Source of the DNA: Prevotella sp.
GTDB taxonomy: Bacteria; Bacteroidota; Bacteroidia; Bacteroidales; Bacteroidaceae
Length of the DNA: 64,000 bases
Assembly (NCBI GenBank): GCA_017449495.1
Contig: JAFTFO010000035.1
Coordinates: forward strand, 1-64,000
Direction: 5' to 3'
Shown one piece after another: positions 18,200 through 28,040 of this stretch; position 1 is the first letter of the stretch, and each line of letters begins with the position of its first letter. The notes beneath the pieces are model-generated. The model was given only the letters and a program-made list of their open reading frames with translations. It had not been told where the DNA came from and searched no databases. The translations under genes and the position numbers were made by a program.

Positions 18200-19246
18200 T
18201 CATTCCGCCAAAAGATTTCGGGCAAATTCTATCAGAGTGTCTTTTCCTTGGCGGAAATCGTCGTCAGCGAGACCGACGGCATAGTCCGGCGAGATGCCAA
18301 ACTCCACTTGCCTGCGGTCCTTGTCGTAGGAGGGACAGGCAGAGAAGCGGACGGTCCATCCGTTGGGCAGCGTGCTGGTATAGGGCATGCCAGCCCCGCC
18401 TCCAGTCTGGTCGCCCACTATTTTTACCAGTGGGAAGCACTTCATGTACTTGACGAAGTCGTTTGCTGCACTGAACACGCCGCGGTTGGTCAGTACGACG
18501 ACCTGCTTCTGCCATCTGAGATTAGACGATGGTTCAATGTATTGTGGCTCCATCTCCGAGAAGTCGAAGTGCCCCTTTCCTGTCTTGTGCTGCAAGTATC
18601 CCACCAGTGTCTTCTCGTTGCAGAAGCGTGCTGCGAGCTGTTCGGCATTGGTGAGGTCGCCTCCTCCATTGTCTCGGATGTCGAGGATCAGTCCGTTGCA
18701 AAAGGCGAAATAGCGCAGAATCTCGTTCAGTCCACCGTCGCTGACAGGGTTAGAGAAGCTGCCGTAGTACATATAGCCGATGTTATCGTCGAGGATACGG
18801 TAGCGTATGCTGGATGCGATACGGTAGTCGGTGCCGAGGTATCTGCGCTGGAGTGTGTCGCTGAAATTCGACGGGAAGTCCTCGTGCCAGCTCCAGTAGC
18901 GGCCGCTGTCGAAGGCGGAGTAGAGGTTCACATGACCGTCGCGCAGTTCGCTCAGCATGTCCGTGAGTACTTCGAACAGCTGATATTTGTCGGCTTCTTC
19001 TCTCGCGCGTACCTTATATATATTATATATAGCGTTCCAGTCGAGGCCATATTCGTGCTGTTTATAGTCGAAGAAGCAGTAGTGCTCGTCAATTATTTTC
19101 CACAAAGCCTCGAAATTCCCTTGGGGCGTATCAGGGAACTCCTCCTCGTCGACGCAAGAGAAAAGCAGGAAGGTAAAAAGGCAAATAGGTAAAATGGCTA
19201 TTGCCTTTACCTTCGGCCAGATGCGATGTTGATGGTTTGCTCTCAT
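18200..19246 (-). CDS. S41-family peptidase lipoprotein
   Basis: The 348-residue protein has a leader with lipobox LLFSC (Cys near 31). A helical N-terminal region (FEALWKIIDEHYCFFDYKQ) leads to DMLSELRDGHVNLYS, typical of S41 tricorn-core proteases. Then NGLILDIRDNGGGD and the nucleophile region VVVLTNRGVFSAANDFVKYM (Ser in FSAA) followed by KIVGDQTGGGAGMPY. This is the IRBP/tricorn-like C-terminal processing peptidase fold. No PDZ domain is evident. It is probably periplasmic and membrane-anchored. It lies 43 bases after the DUF3316-like gene; the intervening DNA is pyrimidine repeat-like. Confidence 0.85.
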   Translation of the reverse strand: MRANHQHRIWPKVKAIAILPICLFTFLLFSCVDEEEFPDTPQGNFEALWKIIDEHYCFFDYKQHEYGLDWNAIYNIYKVRAREEADKYQLFEVLTDMLSELRDGHVNLYSAFDSGRYWSWHEDFPSNFSDTLQRRYLGTDYRIASSIRYRILDDNIGYMYYGSFSNPVSDGGLNEILRYFAFCNGLILDIRDNGGGDLTNAEQLAARFCNEKTLVGYLQHKTGKGHFDFSEMEPQYIEPSSNLRWQKQVVVLTNRGVFSAANDFVKYMKCFPLVKIVGDQTGGGAGMPYTSTLPNGWTVRFSACPSYDKDRRQVEFGISPDYAVGLADDDFRQGKDTLIEFARNLLAE

Positions 19247-19289
19247 TTTTTACCCTTTTTCGACTTTGATCTTTTATTTTCTTACCTTC

Positions 19290-20057
19290 TTATCTTCTCA
19301 CGACGATGCCAATCATCACACGATGAGCATAGATGTGCTGCTTCAGGTTGTTGACCTCTGCCTGCTGGTAGTTGCCGAGATAGCCTACTCTCAGCGACCA
19401 TTTCTCGGATGTATGCCAGTCGAGTGACAGCATCTGACGGAAGGACGGTGCACTGACGAGGGTGGTGGGCACGATGTTGTGGTCGTAGTTCCCTCGGTTG
19501 AATATCTCGTAGTACGACTGTCCGTAGTTCGGACTGAACATGATGCCGACGAGTGGCACGTTCAGCTCATAGCGGAGCGAAAACTGCTTTCCGAAGAGTG
19601 GGAAGTGGTATGTGGCGATGCCGGCAGGCATGAGGTTCAGGCTGAGCCTGGCCTGGGCGGGGTTGTTCGAGGTGGTCATGTCGTAGAGGAAGCCGAGGTT
19701 GGCGTTGGCCAGTCCGCCTGCCTGTAGCAAAAGCCGGTCTCCGAGGAGCTGCCAATGGCGGTAGCGACCCCAGTAGAGATTATAGCTCCCCTCTATCATC
19801 TGGTTGTCTTTGCTTCTGTCCTTGGTCGTGGACAGGTCCAGCTCGTGCTCGATGATACTGTTCCACCGCTTCTCCGGCTTTGCGTGTTCCTTTATATATA
19901 AATAGGTGAAGCCGATGCCAGAGAACTTCTCCTGGTTGATATACGTGTCGAGGATGCCCGAGGAACCCACGCCGATGATATTGGCAGAGGTCGATTCCTG
20001 TGCAGCGGCATGCAGCGGGACCAGCGTGATAAGCAGTAGCAGTAGCTTATTCTTCAT
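19290..20057 (-). CDS. DUF3316-like outer-membrane barrel protein
   Basis: The 255-residue protein has a signal peptide (about 1-19, ending HAAAQ). The body has alternating aromatic strands, for example WNSIIEHELDLSTTKD, YNLYWGRYRHWQLL and FSLRYELNVPLVGIMFSPNYGQSYYEIFN, ending HRVMIGIVVRR. I read it as a DUF3316-type predicted barrel. Its start overlaps the parC 3' end by 11 bases in another frame, suggesting translational coupling to parC, an odd pairing of a topoisomerase with an envelope protein. Confidence 0.65.
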   Translation of the reverse strand: MKNKLLLLLITLVPLHAAAQESTSANIIGVGSSGILDTYINQEKFSGIGFTYLYIKEHAKPEKRWNSIIEHELDLSTTKDRSKDNQMIEGSYNLYWGRYRHWQLLGDRLLLQAGGLANANLGFLYDMTTSNNPAQARLSLNLMPAGIATYHFPLFGKQFSLRYELNVPLVGIMFSPNYGQSYYEIFNRGNYDHNIVPTTLVSAPSFRQMLSLDWHTSEKWSLRVGYLGNYQQAEVNNLKQHIYAHRVMIGIVVRR

Positions 20058-22767
20058 CGTCGAAGAGGCTTAGTTCTTCCCGTGGCTGGCTTTTCTTAGT
20101 GTCGGGCGATGCTGTCTGCTCCTCGTCGACGGGCTGTTCTCCTTCGTCGTCCGTGTCAGGATCCTCAGCGACCTCCGTCCTCTCTGGCTCTTCCGGGAAG
20201 CGCACGGGCTCCAGTTCCTCGATGCTCTCTATCTGCCAGGTTGTCAGACGTTTACCCTTCGCCTTATAGCTCTTGACGGCGATGAACTGCTCCGCATCGA
20301 TCTCCTCGGAGCCCCTGAACTCGTCGTTGCCGCCGTAGGTGACCTTGATGAGCGGATAGACGGTGTCTGTCAGCAGGATCAGCTGCGACTGCGGGTTCTC
20401 CGAGAGCCAGTTCTGCTTCTTTTTCGTGGCGTCCATCTGGAAGCGCTTCATATATGGATAGGCCTGATTGTCAGCGTCATAGAGGATGGCTGTCCACACT
20501 TTCGACGAGTCATATTTCTCGATGCGCAGGATGTTCTCTTCGAAATGGTTGTTCAGATCGAAGTTCGTGAGGTAGCACTCGCCGTTCTGCAGGACAACGA
20601 GGATCTGATCGTCATCGAAGAACTCGCCTAACAGTTGTCCGTGCCCCTCGTAGTTCAGGCGTTTCACGTCGGGGTCGTACCACACCAACCGGCCACCGAG
20701 GGTAGAGTGCCCGCGGCTCTTCAGGCCGATGCGATGGACGGGGAACTTCGTCAGCAGGTTGCCTTTCGACGTGCGCCCTTTGATCATCACCTCCGAGAAG
20801 TCCTTGTCGACGAAGATCTTCCTGAGTTTCGGGTTGGGCTCGAGTGTCACCTTGACGATTTCCGCCTCACCGTTGGGGTTGGCCGTGAAGTACATCACCT
20901 TCGAGCCCGGCGTGCCCTGCGTCAGGTCGTACTCCTTGTCGCGGGTGATGCTGGTCACGTTGAAACGCTTGATGAAGCAGTATCCCTTCTTACCGTCGCG
21001 GTAGACGGTGTTGTAGGTTGTCCGGCTGTCGTTCTTCTTGAACACGTCGAGGTAGAGCACGTTCTTACCCACGAACACCTTCTCCGCCACACGGATGATC
21101 TTGTACTTACCGTCTTTGTAGAAGATGATGATGTCGTCAAGGTCGGAGCAGTTGCACACGAACTCGTCCTTCTTCAGCCCTGTGCCGATAAAGCCGTCGG
21201 TGCGGTTGATGTAGAGCTTCTGGTTTGCTTCGGCCACCTTTGAGGCCTCGATGGTATCGAAGTTGCGGATCTCCGTCAGTCGCGGATGGTCCTTGCCGTA
21301 TTTGTCCTTGAGGAACTGGAACCAGTTGGCGGTCACTTCCGTGAGGTTTGCCAGGTCACGGTCTATCTCCTCGATTTCTGCCTTCAGGCGGGCCATGAGC
21401 TCTTCGGCCTTGGCTTTGTTGAACTTCAGGATGCGTTGCATCTTGATCTCCAGCAGTTTGAGGATGTCGTCCTTGGTTACCTCGCGGATCATCTGTGGGT
21501 AGAACGGTGTCAACCGCTCGTCGATATGTTCGCAAACAGCGTCGATAGTGGGTGCCTGTTCGAACTTCTTGTCCTTATAGATGCGCTCTTCGATGAAGAT
21601 TTCCTCCAGCGACTGGAAGTGCAGCTGCTCTAAGAGCTCACCCTTGCGGATCTCGAGTTCCTGGCGGATGAGGTCTTTCGTACGGTCCACACTGTGGCGG
21701 AGCACGTCGCTGACGGTGAGGAACTTCGGTTTGTTGTCCTCGATCACACAGCAGTTCGGGGATATGCTGATCTCGCAGTCGGTGAAGGCGTAGAGGGCGT
21801 CGATGGTCTTGTCCGACGAGACGCCGGGGGCGAGATGCACCTGAATCTCGACGTTAGCCGCCGTCAGGTCCTCCACCTTACGGGCCTTGATCTTACCTTT
21901 CTCGACGGCTTTGACGATGGAGTCCTGCAAGGTCTCCGAGGTCTTCGAGAAGGGGATCTCACGGATGACGAGTGTCTTCTGGTCTACTTTCTCGATCTTC
22001 GCCCTCACCTTCACGGATCCGCCGCGCTGGCCGTCGTTGTATTTGCTGACGTCAATGCTGCCGGCTGTCGGGAAGTCGGGGTATAGCTGGAAAGGCTGTT
22101 TGTGGAGGTAGGCGATGGCTGCGTCACAGATCTCGCAGAAGTTATGCGGCAGGATCTTTGTGGAGAGTCCCACGGCGATGCCTTCTGCGCCCTGTGCCAG
22201 TAGCAGGGGATACTTCACGGGCAGGGTGATAGGCTCCTTGTTACGGCCGTCGTACGACATCTTCCACTCCGTCGTCTTGGGATTGAACACGGTGTCGAGG
22301 GCGAACTTCGACAGGCGGGCCTCGATATATCGTGGTGCTGCTGCGCTGGAGCCGGTAAGGATGTTACCCCAGTTACCCTGGGTGTCGATGAGCAGGTCCT
22401 TCTGTCCCAGCTGTACCAGGGCATCTCCGATGGAGGCATCGCCGTGGGGATGGAACTGCATCGTATGTCCCACAATGTTTGCCACCTTATTGTAACGACC
22501 GTCGTCCATGCGCTTCATCGAGTGCAGGATACGGCGCTGCACGGGTTTCAGACCGTCCTCGATATGGGGTACGGCACGGTCGAGGATGCTGTAGCTGGCA
22601 TAGTCGAGGAACCAGTTCTGGTACATGCCGCTCAGATGGTGTACCGCCGCAGCATCGAAGCGGTTCACGGGCTTATAGTCGGAGTGGCCTTCCTGGGGTT
22701 CTTCCGACTCTTTCTGTTCCAAGGTCTCGTCGTTCTTTATCTCGCCATCCTTTATCTCGTCGTCCAT
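20047..22767 (-). CDS. parC: DNA topoisomerase IV subunit A
   Basis: The 906-residue type IIA topoisomerase A subunit decatenates chromosomes with ParE. The N-terminus has RALPHIEDGLKPVQRRIL-like residues (RAVPHIEDGLKPVQRRILHSM). The catalytic Tyr lies in SAAAPRYIEARLSKFALD; the APRYIE form points to ParC-like rather than GyrA (which has AAMRYTE). A C-terminal propeller region and an acidic tail (AEDPDTDDEGEQPVDEEQ and LFDDEE) follow. parE is not in the window. The promoter lies at 22844-22814. A 22-bp repeat array lies further upstream, between this gene and alaS. Confidence 0.93.
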   Translation of the reverse strand: MDDEIKDGEIKNDETLEQKESEEPQEGHSDYKPVNRFDAAAVHHLSGMYQNWFLDYASYSILDRAVPHIEDGLKPVQRRILHSMKRMDDGRYNKVANIVGHTMQFHPHGDASIGDALVQLGQKDLLIDTQGNWGNILTGSSAAAPRYIEARLSKFALDTVFNPKTTEWKMSYDGRNKEPITLPVKYPLLLAQGAEGIAVGLSTKILPHNFCEICDAAIAYLHKQPFQLYPDFPTAGSIDVSKYNDGQRGGSVKVRAKIEKVDQKTLVIREIPFSKTSETLQDSIVKAVEKGKIKARKVEDLTAANVEIQVHLAPGVSSDKTIDALYAFTDCEISISPNCCVIEDNKPKFLTVSDVLRHSVDRTKDLIRQELEIRKGELLEQLHFQSLEEIFIEERIYKDKKFEQAPTIDAVCEHIDERLTPFYPQMIREVTKDDILKLLEIKMQRILKFNKAKAEELMARLKAEIEEIDRDLANLTEVTANWFQFLKDKYGKDHPRLTEIRNFDTIEASKVAEANQKLYINRTDGFIGTGLKKDEFVCNCSDLDDIIIFYKDGKYKIIRVAEKVFVGKNVLYLDVFKKNDSRTTYNTVYRDGKKGYCFIKRFNVTSITRDKEYDLTQGTPGSKVMYFTANPNGEAEIVKVTLEPNPKLRKIFVDKDFSEVMIKGRTSKGNLLTKFPVHRIGLKSRGHSTLGGRLVWYDPDVKRLNYEGHGQLLGEFFDDDQILVVLQNGECYLTNFDLNNHFEENILRIEKYDSSKVWTAILYDADNQAYPYMKRFQMDATKKKQNWLSENPQSQLILLTDTVYPLIKVTYGGNDEFRGSEEIDAEQFIAVKSYKAKGKRLTTWQIESIEELEPVRFPEEPERTEVAEDPDTDDEGEQPVDEEQTASPDTKKSQPREELSLFDDEE

Positions 22768-22813
22768 GTGATGTGGGGTTCTTAATTATTTATGGATTTC
22801 TTCTTTTCGGCTA

Positions 22814-22844
22814 CAAAAGTAATAAAAAAAACGGAGACGTGCAA
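22814..22844 (-). promoter_or_regulatory. parC promoter
   Basis: On the minus strand TTG (22844-22842), 20 bases, TACTTTTG (22821-22814), about 47 bases before the parC ATG. Confidence 0.7.
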
Positions 22845-22937
22845 GTTTTAGGCCTTAAATTATCGAAATCTCCTTTTAAATCAGCCCTTCCGAGTGCCTT
22901 GCCGATAGTGGTTTCCTAAGTCATTCATTATCAGTGT

Positions 22938-23074
22938 GTTTGCAAATTCACTGAATTTCCTCACTAAATTCACTGAAATTGCTGACCAAATTCACTGAAT
23001 TTGTTCTGCAAATACACTGAATTTGCTTTTTGAATACACTGAGTTTGCAAAATGAATGTACTGAGTTTACTGAG
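22938..23074. repeat. 22-bp tandem array of palindromic units
   Basis: Six units recur with exactly 22-bp spacing; their palindromic cores start at 22943, 22965, 22987, 23009, 23031 and 23053. The best core is CAAATTCACTGAATTTG at 22987-23003, a perfect palindrome around one C (CAAATTCA / TGAATTTG). Units 1, 2 and 4 deviate by one or two bases and units 5-6, nearest alaS, are more eroded (TGAATACACTGAGTTTG). The period is not a multiple of three and no ORF spans it. It lies between the divergent promoters of parC and alaS. Confidence 0.9.
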
Positions 23075-23120
23075 ATACTTTCCGTGACTAAATCACTTAC
23101 TCCACATATTTTTAATAAGA

Positions 23121-23152
23121 TTTGGTCGTTTCAGAAAAAATAAGTACCTTTG
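23121..23152 (+). promoter_or_regulatory. alaS promoter
   Basis: TTTG (23121-23124), 20 bases, TACCTTTG (23145-23152). This is the cleanest -33/-7 pair in the window. It begins 47 bases after the last unit of the 22-bp array. The ATG is at 23203, giving a leader of about 45 bases. Confidence 0.85.
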
Positions 23153-23202
23153 CACCGCTATTTGCAAATAGAAGGAAATCATATAAAAATACGATACACA
23201 AC

Positions 23203-25863
23203 ATGACAGCAAACGAGATTCGCGACTCATTCAAGAAGTTCTTCGAGTCGAAGCAGCACGCCATCGTGCCCTCAGCACCCATGGTTATCAAGGACGACCC
23301 TACGCTGATGTTCACCAACGCAGGCATGAACCAGTGGAAGGATATTATCTTGGGTACCCGTGACCCGGAGCCCCGCCGGAGGGCAGACACGCAGAAGTGC
23401 CTCCGTGTGAGCGGCAAGCACAACGATCTGGAGGAGGTGGGACACGACACGTACCACCACACCATGTTCGAGATGCTCGGCAACTGGTCGTTTGGCGACT
23501 ACTTCAAGGAGGGCGCCATCGACATGGCTTGGGAGTATCTCGTGGATGTGCTCAAGTTGAACCCGGCAGACCTCTATGTGACGGTCTTCGAGGGTTCGCC
23601 CGAGGAGAATATCCCTCGTGACGATGAGGCCGCCCGGTACTGGGCCAAGCACGTGCCCGAGGATCATATCATCAACGGCAACAAACACGACAACTTCTGG
23701 GAGATGGGCGACACAGGTCCCTGTGGTCCCTGCTCTGAGATCCATGTCGACAGCCGTACCCCCGAGCAGCGCAAGGCCTCGGGCATCAGCGGTCGTGACC
23801 TGGTGAATAAGGACGACCCGCAGGTGATTGAGATCTGGAACCTCGTGTTCATGCAGTTCAACCGCAAGGCTGACGGCTCCTTGGAGAAACTCTCGATGAA
23901 CGTGATCGACACGGGTATGGGCTTCGAGCGCCTCGTCCGTATGATGCAGGGCAAGCACTCGAACTACGATACCGACGTGTTCCAGCCCATCATCAAGGCT
24001 GAGCAGCAGTTGACGGGCCTGAAGTACGTGACCTTCGAGGAAGAGCAGGACGCTCCCATCACGAAGGAACAGGATGATGTCAACGTGGCGATGCGTGTCT
24101 GTGCCGACCATCTGAGGGCTGTCTCGTTCTCGATTGCCGATGGTCAGTTGCCGTCGAACGCAAAGGCAGGCTACGTCATTCGCCGTATCCTCCGTCGTGC
24201 CGTCCGCTACGCTTACACGTTCCTCGGACAGAAAGAGGGCTTCCTCTATAAGCTCGTGCCCACGCTGGTGGCCGAGATGGGCGATGCCTTCCCAGAGTTG
24301 AAGGCCCAGCAGCAGTTGATCTCGAAGGTGATGAAGGAGGAGGAAGAAGCCTTCCTGCGCACCCTCGACAAGGGTATCGGCATGCTGAACGATGCGATGG
24401 ACAAGTTGCGTGAGGAGAAGAAGACGGAACTCGACGGCACACAGGCCTTCCGTCTCTTCGACACCTACGGTTTTCCCCTCGATCTGACGGAGCTGATCTG
24501 TCGTGAGAACGGCTTCACCGTGAACGAGGAACAGTTCAATGTGGAGATGCAGAAGCAGAAGGAGCGTGCCCGTAATGCCGCTGCCGTGGAGAACAGCGAC
24601 TGGACGGAACTGGCTCAGGGCGAGCAGCAGTTCGTGGGCTACGACTATACGGAATATGAGTGCCATATCCTGCGCTATCGTAAGGTGACGCAGAAGAAGA
24701 ACGAGTTCTATGAGCTCGTGCTCGACTATACACCGTTCTATGGTGAAATGGGTGGCCAGGTCGGTGACCAGGGTGTGCTCGTCAACGAGGCCGAGACCAT
24801 CGAGATCATCGATACCAAGCGTGAGAACAACCAGAGCGTGCATATCGTGAAGCAACTGCCGAAGGATCCCTCAGCCCAGTTCATGGCCTGTGTCGATACC
24901 GACAAGCGCGACGCCTCTGCCGCCAACCATACCGCTACCCACCTGCTCGACTATGCCCTGAAGCAGGTGCTGGGCGACCACGTAGAGCAGAAGGGCTCGT
25001 TCGTCAGCCCCGACACCCTGCGTTTCGACTTCTCTCACTTCCAGAAGGTGACCGATGAGGAACTGCGCCAGGTGGAGCGCATGGTGAACGATATGATCCG
25101 TCAGGACATCCAACTCGACGAGCATCGTGATGTGCCTTTCGATGAGGCCAAGAAACTCGGTGCCATCGCCCTCTTCGGCGAGAAGTACGGCGACAAAGTG
25201 CGTGTGGTGCGCTTCGGTCCGTCGTGTGAGTTCTGTGGCGGTATCCATGCCTCGGCAACGGGTAAGATCGGCTTCTTCAAGATTCTCGCAGAGAGCAGTG
25301 TGGCCGCCGGCATCCGCCGTATCGAGGCCAAGACAGGCAAGGAGTGCGAGGAACTGCTCTATAAGACGGAGGACATGCTGCGCACGGTGAAGGCTTTCTT
25401 CAATAATGCCAAGGACCTGCAGGGCGTGATCCAGAAATACATCGAGGAGCACGACTCCATGAAGAAGGAGATTGAGCAGTTCCAGGCACAGCGCGTCCAG
25501 AGCCTCTCGAAGGAACTCCTCGACAAGGCCCGCACCATCAATGGTGTGACCGTTGTCACCGGTAAGTTCGAGATGATGGCCAATTCGGCCAAGGACTTGG
25601 TATTCAAGGTGCGCGAGCAGCATCCTGAGAGCCTGCTTTGCGTCGTGGGTACGGTCTTCGATGGCAAGCCGTTGCTGAACGTGATGCTGAGCGACGATAT
25701 GGTGAAAGACCACGGTCTGAATGCCGGACAACTGGTTCGCGAGGCCGCCAAACTGATGCAGGGTGGCGGCGGCGGACAGCCTCACTTCGCCTCCGCCGGC
25801 GGTAAGAATCCGGACGGACTCTCCGCTGCCATCGACAAAGTCATAGAACTGGCTAACTTGTAA
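23203..25863 (+). CDS. alaS: alanyl-tRNA synthetase
   Basis: The 886-residue enzyme charges tRNA-Ala. The N-terminal class II catalytic core has [28 protein letters not shown], then [23 protein letters not shown] and [16 protein letters not shown]. The editing domain carries HTATHLL ([14 protein letters not shown]) and the [10 protein letters not shown] metal-site motif. A C-Ala domain ends in [24 protein letters not shown] 23203 is used, since an upstream in-frame TTG at 23122 lies within the promoter. Length is normal (about 870-890). Confidence 0.97.
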   Translation: MTANEIRDSFKKFFESKQHAIVPSAPMVIKDDPTLMFTNAGMNQWKDIILGTRDPEPRRRADTQKCLRVSGKHNDLEEVGHDTYHHTMFEMLGNWSFGDYFKEGAIDMAWEYLVDVLKLNPADLYVTVFEGSPEENIPRDDEAARYWAKHVPEDHIINGNKHDNFWEMGDTGPCGPCSEIHVDSRTPEQRKASGISGRDLVNKDDPQVIEIWNLVFMQFNRKADGSLEKLSMNVIDTGMGFERLVRMMQGKHSNYDTDVFQPIIKAEQQLTGLKYVTFEEEQDAPITKEQDDVNVAMRVCADHLRAVSFSIADGQLPSNAKAGYVIRRILRRAVRYAYTFLGQKEGFLYKLVPTLVAEMGDAFPELKAQQQLISKVMKEEEEAFLRTLDKGIGMLNDAMDKLREEKKTELDGTQAFRLFDTYGFPLDLTELICRENGFTVNEEQFNVEMQKQKERARNAAAVENSDWTELAQGEQQFVGYDYTEYECHILRYRKVTQKKNEFYELVLDYTPFYGEMGGQVGDQGVLVNEAETIEIIDTKRENNQSVHIVKQLPKDPSAQFMACVDTDKRDASAANHTATHLLDYALKQVLGDHVEQKGSFVSPDTLRFDFSHFQKVTDEELRQVERMVNDMIRQDIQLDEHRDVPFDEAKKLGAIALFGEKYGDKVRVVRFGPSCEFCGGIHASATGKIGFFKILAESSVAAGIRRIEAKTGKECEELLYKTEDMLRTVKAFFNNAKDLQGVIQKYIEEHDSMKKEIEQFQAQRVQSLSKELLDKARTINGVTVVTGKFEMMANSAKDLVFKVREQHPESLLCVVGTVFDGKPLLNVMLSDDMVKDHGLNAGQLVREAAKLMQGGGGGQPHFASAGGKNPDGLSAAIDKVIELANL

Positions 25864-25865
25864 TA

Positions 25866-25897
25866 TTTAAATCCCCGCCAAACGGCGGGGATTTAAA
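25866..25897. terminator. bidirectional terminator after alaS
   Basis: TTTAAATCCCCGCC (25866-25879), a four-base loop AAAC, and GGCGGGGATTTAAA (25884-25897). A perfect 14-bp GC-rich stem with A/T tails sits between convergent alaS and the receptor gene. The receptor stop codon is inside its right edge. Confidence 0.9.
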
Positions 25898-27985
25898 TTA
25901 TAATGAGATAGGCAAGACGACCTTGAAGACCACGTTACGGCCCATATTGTAGACTCCCTGGCGGCCTGTCTGACTGTTGACGTCGCAGTATTTCAGTCGG
26001 CTCAGGTGGTTCTGGTAGGCGCGGTTCAGTAGGTTCTCGGCCGTCACGTAGACTTCCGCCACCTTCTTGTGATGGATGTTCAGGTCGGTACCGGCCGACA
26101 GACTGAGCAGCGTGTAGCTCGGTGTGCGGGTCTCGGTATCGTCAGCCTTGTAATAGTGGTCCTGGGCGAGATTGCACTCCAAGCCCAAGGCGACATAGGC
26201 GTTGTTGAAGGTCGTATGTCCGTGGTGGGTGATCTCGTACTTCAACTCCGAGGTCCAGCGTGGTGCAGGGGTCATCGGCAGGTACTTGGTATCCGCGTCG
26301 GCATGCAGTTGCCGGGCGTCGACAAAGGAGAAGGTGTTCTGGAAGTGGACACTGTGGATGGGGTGGAAGTCGATGCCGGCCTCGAAGCCTAACAGGCGGG
26401 CGTCGCCTTGAGCGTATTCGTAAGTACGGAGCCCTTCCTCCATCACCTCATCGATACGCTTGGCGAAGATATAGTGCTCGATGCGGTTGGCAAAGAGGGC
26501 TATCTGTGCCGAGACATACTGTGCCGAGATATCGAGGCCGAGGTCGCCCTGCCAGCTGTATTCCGGCTTCAACTGGGGATTGCCGATCTCGTAGCGCAAG
26601 GTGCCTTCGTGGACACCATCGCTGCCCAGTTCACTCATGTTCGGGGCCCGGAAGCCCCTGGCGAGGTTCAGGCGCAGGTTGGTGTGCTGGCAGACGTTCC
26701 ACACGGCACCGATACTGCCCGTGACGCCGGAGAAGTTGCGGTCGTTGAAGTCGAGGTGGCGGTGGTCGTAGCGCAGACCACCGTTCAGGGTGAAATCGTC
26801 GAAGGCTTTGCTCACCGTCGCATAGCCGCCGATGTCGAAGAGCCGGTATTCAGGGATCAGCGTCTCCTCTCCGAGGTTCTGCGACTGCTGCCACATACCG
26901 TTGACACCCGCCGCGATCTTCCAGCCGTCGAACTCCTGCGTCAGGTAGCGCAGGTCGTAGGTCAGGGTGTGGAGCCTGAAGTAGAGCTCGTAGTCCTCCT
27001 CTGATTCCTCGAACTCCTGTCGGCGGTTCTGCTGGTAGCCGACGACGGCCTTCAGGTAACCTTTGGGCAGGTTCAGGGAGTTGTCCCACACGGCTTTGTA
27101 GTGCTTGACTTGCTGGAAGGGCAGGGCCTTGCTGTACGTCTTGACGTTGTCCGTCGCACATTCTAACTCGCCCGTAGTCTCGTCGCGCTCTCCCTCAATG
27201 ATACTGGGTGTCTGATGGTAGGCGGACCAGATCAGGTGGGAGTGTCCCCACGACTTGTTGAGGCCCAGCATCAGCCTGCCTGCACGTTCCTTGAACTGTG
27301 AACCCGGCACATAGCCGTCGTATTTGTTCTTATAGGCATGGGCCATCTTATCGGTGAAGCGGGCATCCCAGACGAAGCCCTGCTGGTTGCCGGCGAAGTT
27401 CAGCGAGTAGTCGAACAGCCCGTTGTTGGTCTGGTACTCTGTCGAGACGCTCGCCTTCATCTCTCCTTCCGGCAGGATGGGGGCGCCGTGCAGGATCAGC
27501 ACGCCGGCCATCGCATCGCTGCCGTACATCAGCGAGGCAGGACCCTTCAGGATCTCTACGGAGTTCACGTTGGCACCGTCGATCTCGATGCCGTGCTCGT
27601 CGCCCCATTGCTGGCCCTCCTGGCGGATGCCCTCGTTCATGACAATGATGCGGTTATAGCCAAGTCCGCGGATGATGGGCTTGGAGATACCGCCGCCCGT
27701 GGTAATCTGAGACATGCCGGGCTGTTTGGCGATGGCATCGATGATATTGGTGGATGTGGTCTGGCGCAGTTCTTTGCCCGAGACGATGGAGATGGGCGCC
27801 GTCGAGTTCTTCAGCTTCGTATCGCCAGTGACGCCGGTCACCACCAGCTCGTTGAGCTTCAGGTGACGAAAGAACACGTCGGTCGAATCCGACGGGTGCT
27901 CATGGTGATGATGTCTATGTGTCTCTTGTGCTGCCACGGTCATGCTGATGCACAACAGTGGCAGAATGATATAGCTTGTTTTCAT
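25898..27985 (-). CDS. TonB-dependent receptor with His-rich N-terminus
   Basis: The 695-residue outer-membrane receptor has a signal peptide (ending VAAQ, residue 20) and directly after it a metal-ligand cluster HRHHHHEH (23-30). The plug domain has NELVVTGVTGD, SIVSGKELRQTTSTNIIDAI, PIIRGLGYNRIIVMNEGIRQEGQQWGDEHG and VEILKGPASLMYGSDAMAGVL. A 22-strand type barrel follows, ending in a hydrophobic strand (VVFKVVLPISL). No CarboxypepD-like N-terminal domain is present, unlike SusC-type receptors. The His cluster and the Cys/His-rich protein encoded upstream suggest uptake of a metal such as zinc or copper (ZnuD-like), which is inference. Confidence 0.88.
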   Translation of the reverse strand: MKTSYIILPLLCISMTVAAQETHRHHHHEHPSDSTDVFFRHLKLNELVVTGVTGDTKLKNSTAPISIVSGKELRQTTSTNIIDAIAKQPGMSQITTGGGISKPIIRGLGYNRIIVMNEGIRQEGQQWGDEHGIEIDGANVNSVEILKGPASLMYGSDAMAGVLILHGAPILPEGEMKASVSTEYQTNNGLFDYSLNFAGNQQGFVWDARFTDKMAHAYKNKYDGYVPGSQFKERAGRLMLGLNKSWGHSHLIWSAYHQTPSIIEGERDETTGELECATDNVKTYSKALPFQQVKHYKAVWDNSLNLPKGYLKAVVGYQQNRRQEFEESEEDYELYFRLHTLTYDLRYLTQEFDGWKIAAGVNGMWQQSQNLGEETLIPEYRLFDIGGYATVSKAFDDFTLNGGLRYDHRHLDFNDRNFSGVTGSIGAVWNVCQHTNLRLNLARGFRAPNMSELGSDGVHEGTLRYEIGNPQLKPEYSWQGDLGLDISAQYVSAQIALFANRIEHYIFAKRIDEVMEEGLRTYEYAQGDARLLGFEAGIDFHPIHSVHFQNTFSFVDARQLHADADTKYLPMTPAPRWTSELKYEITHHGHTTFNNAYVALGLECNLAQDHYYKADDTETRTPSYTLLSLSAGTDLNIHHKKVAEVYVTAENLLNRAYQNHLSRLKYCDVNSQTGRQGVYNMGRNVVFKVVLPISL

Positions 27986-28040
27986 TCTGTTTGTTTTACC
28001 TTATTTATTATTATAAAATTACTTTGATAACTGCAGTATT

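Noticed and set aside
17946-18203. Minus-strand ORF of 85 codons
   Set aside because: It runs through tRNA-Leu and the promoter region; it has no coding features.
22938-23074. Possible CRISPR array
   Set aside because: Units follow each other without unique spacers, the 22-bp unit is itself palindromic, and no cas gene is nearby.
23272-24855. Long minus-strand ORF (527 codons) opposite alaS
   Set aside because: It is a shadow frame of alaS: it lacks domain motifs and is rich in His, Leu and Val as expected from antisense GC-rich codons.
27986-28040. Riboswitch before the TonB-dependent receptor
   Set aside because: The gap is too short and AT-rich for a cobalamin or other known riboswitch.
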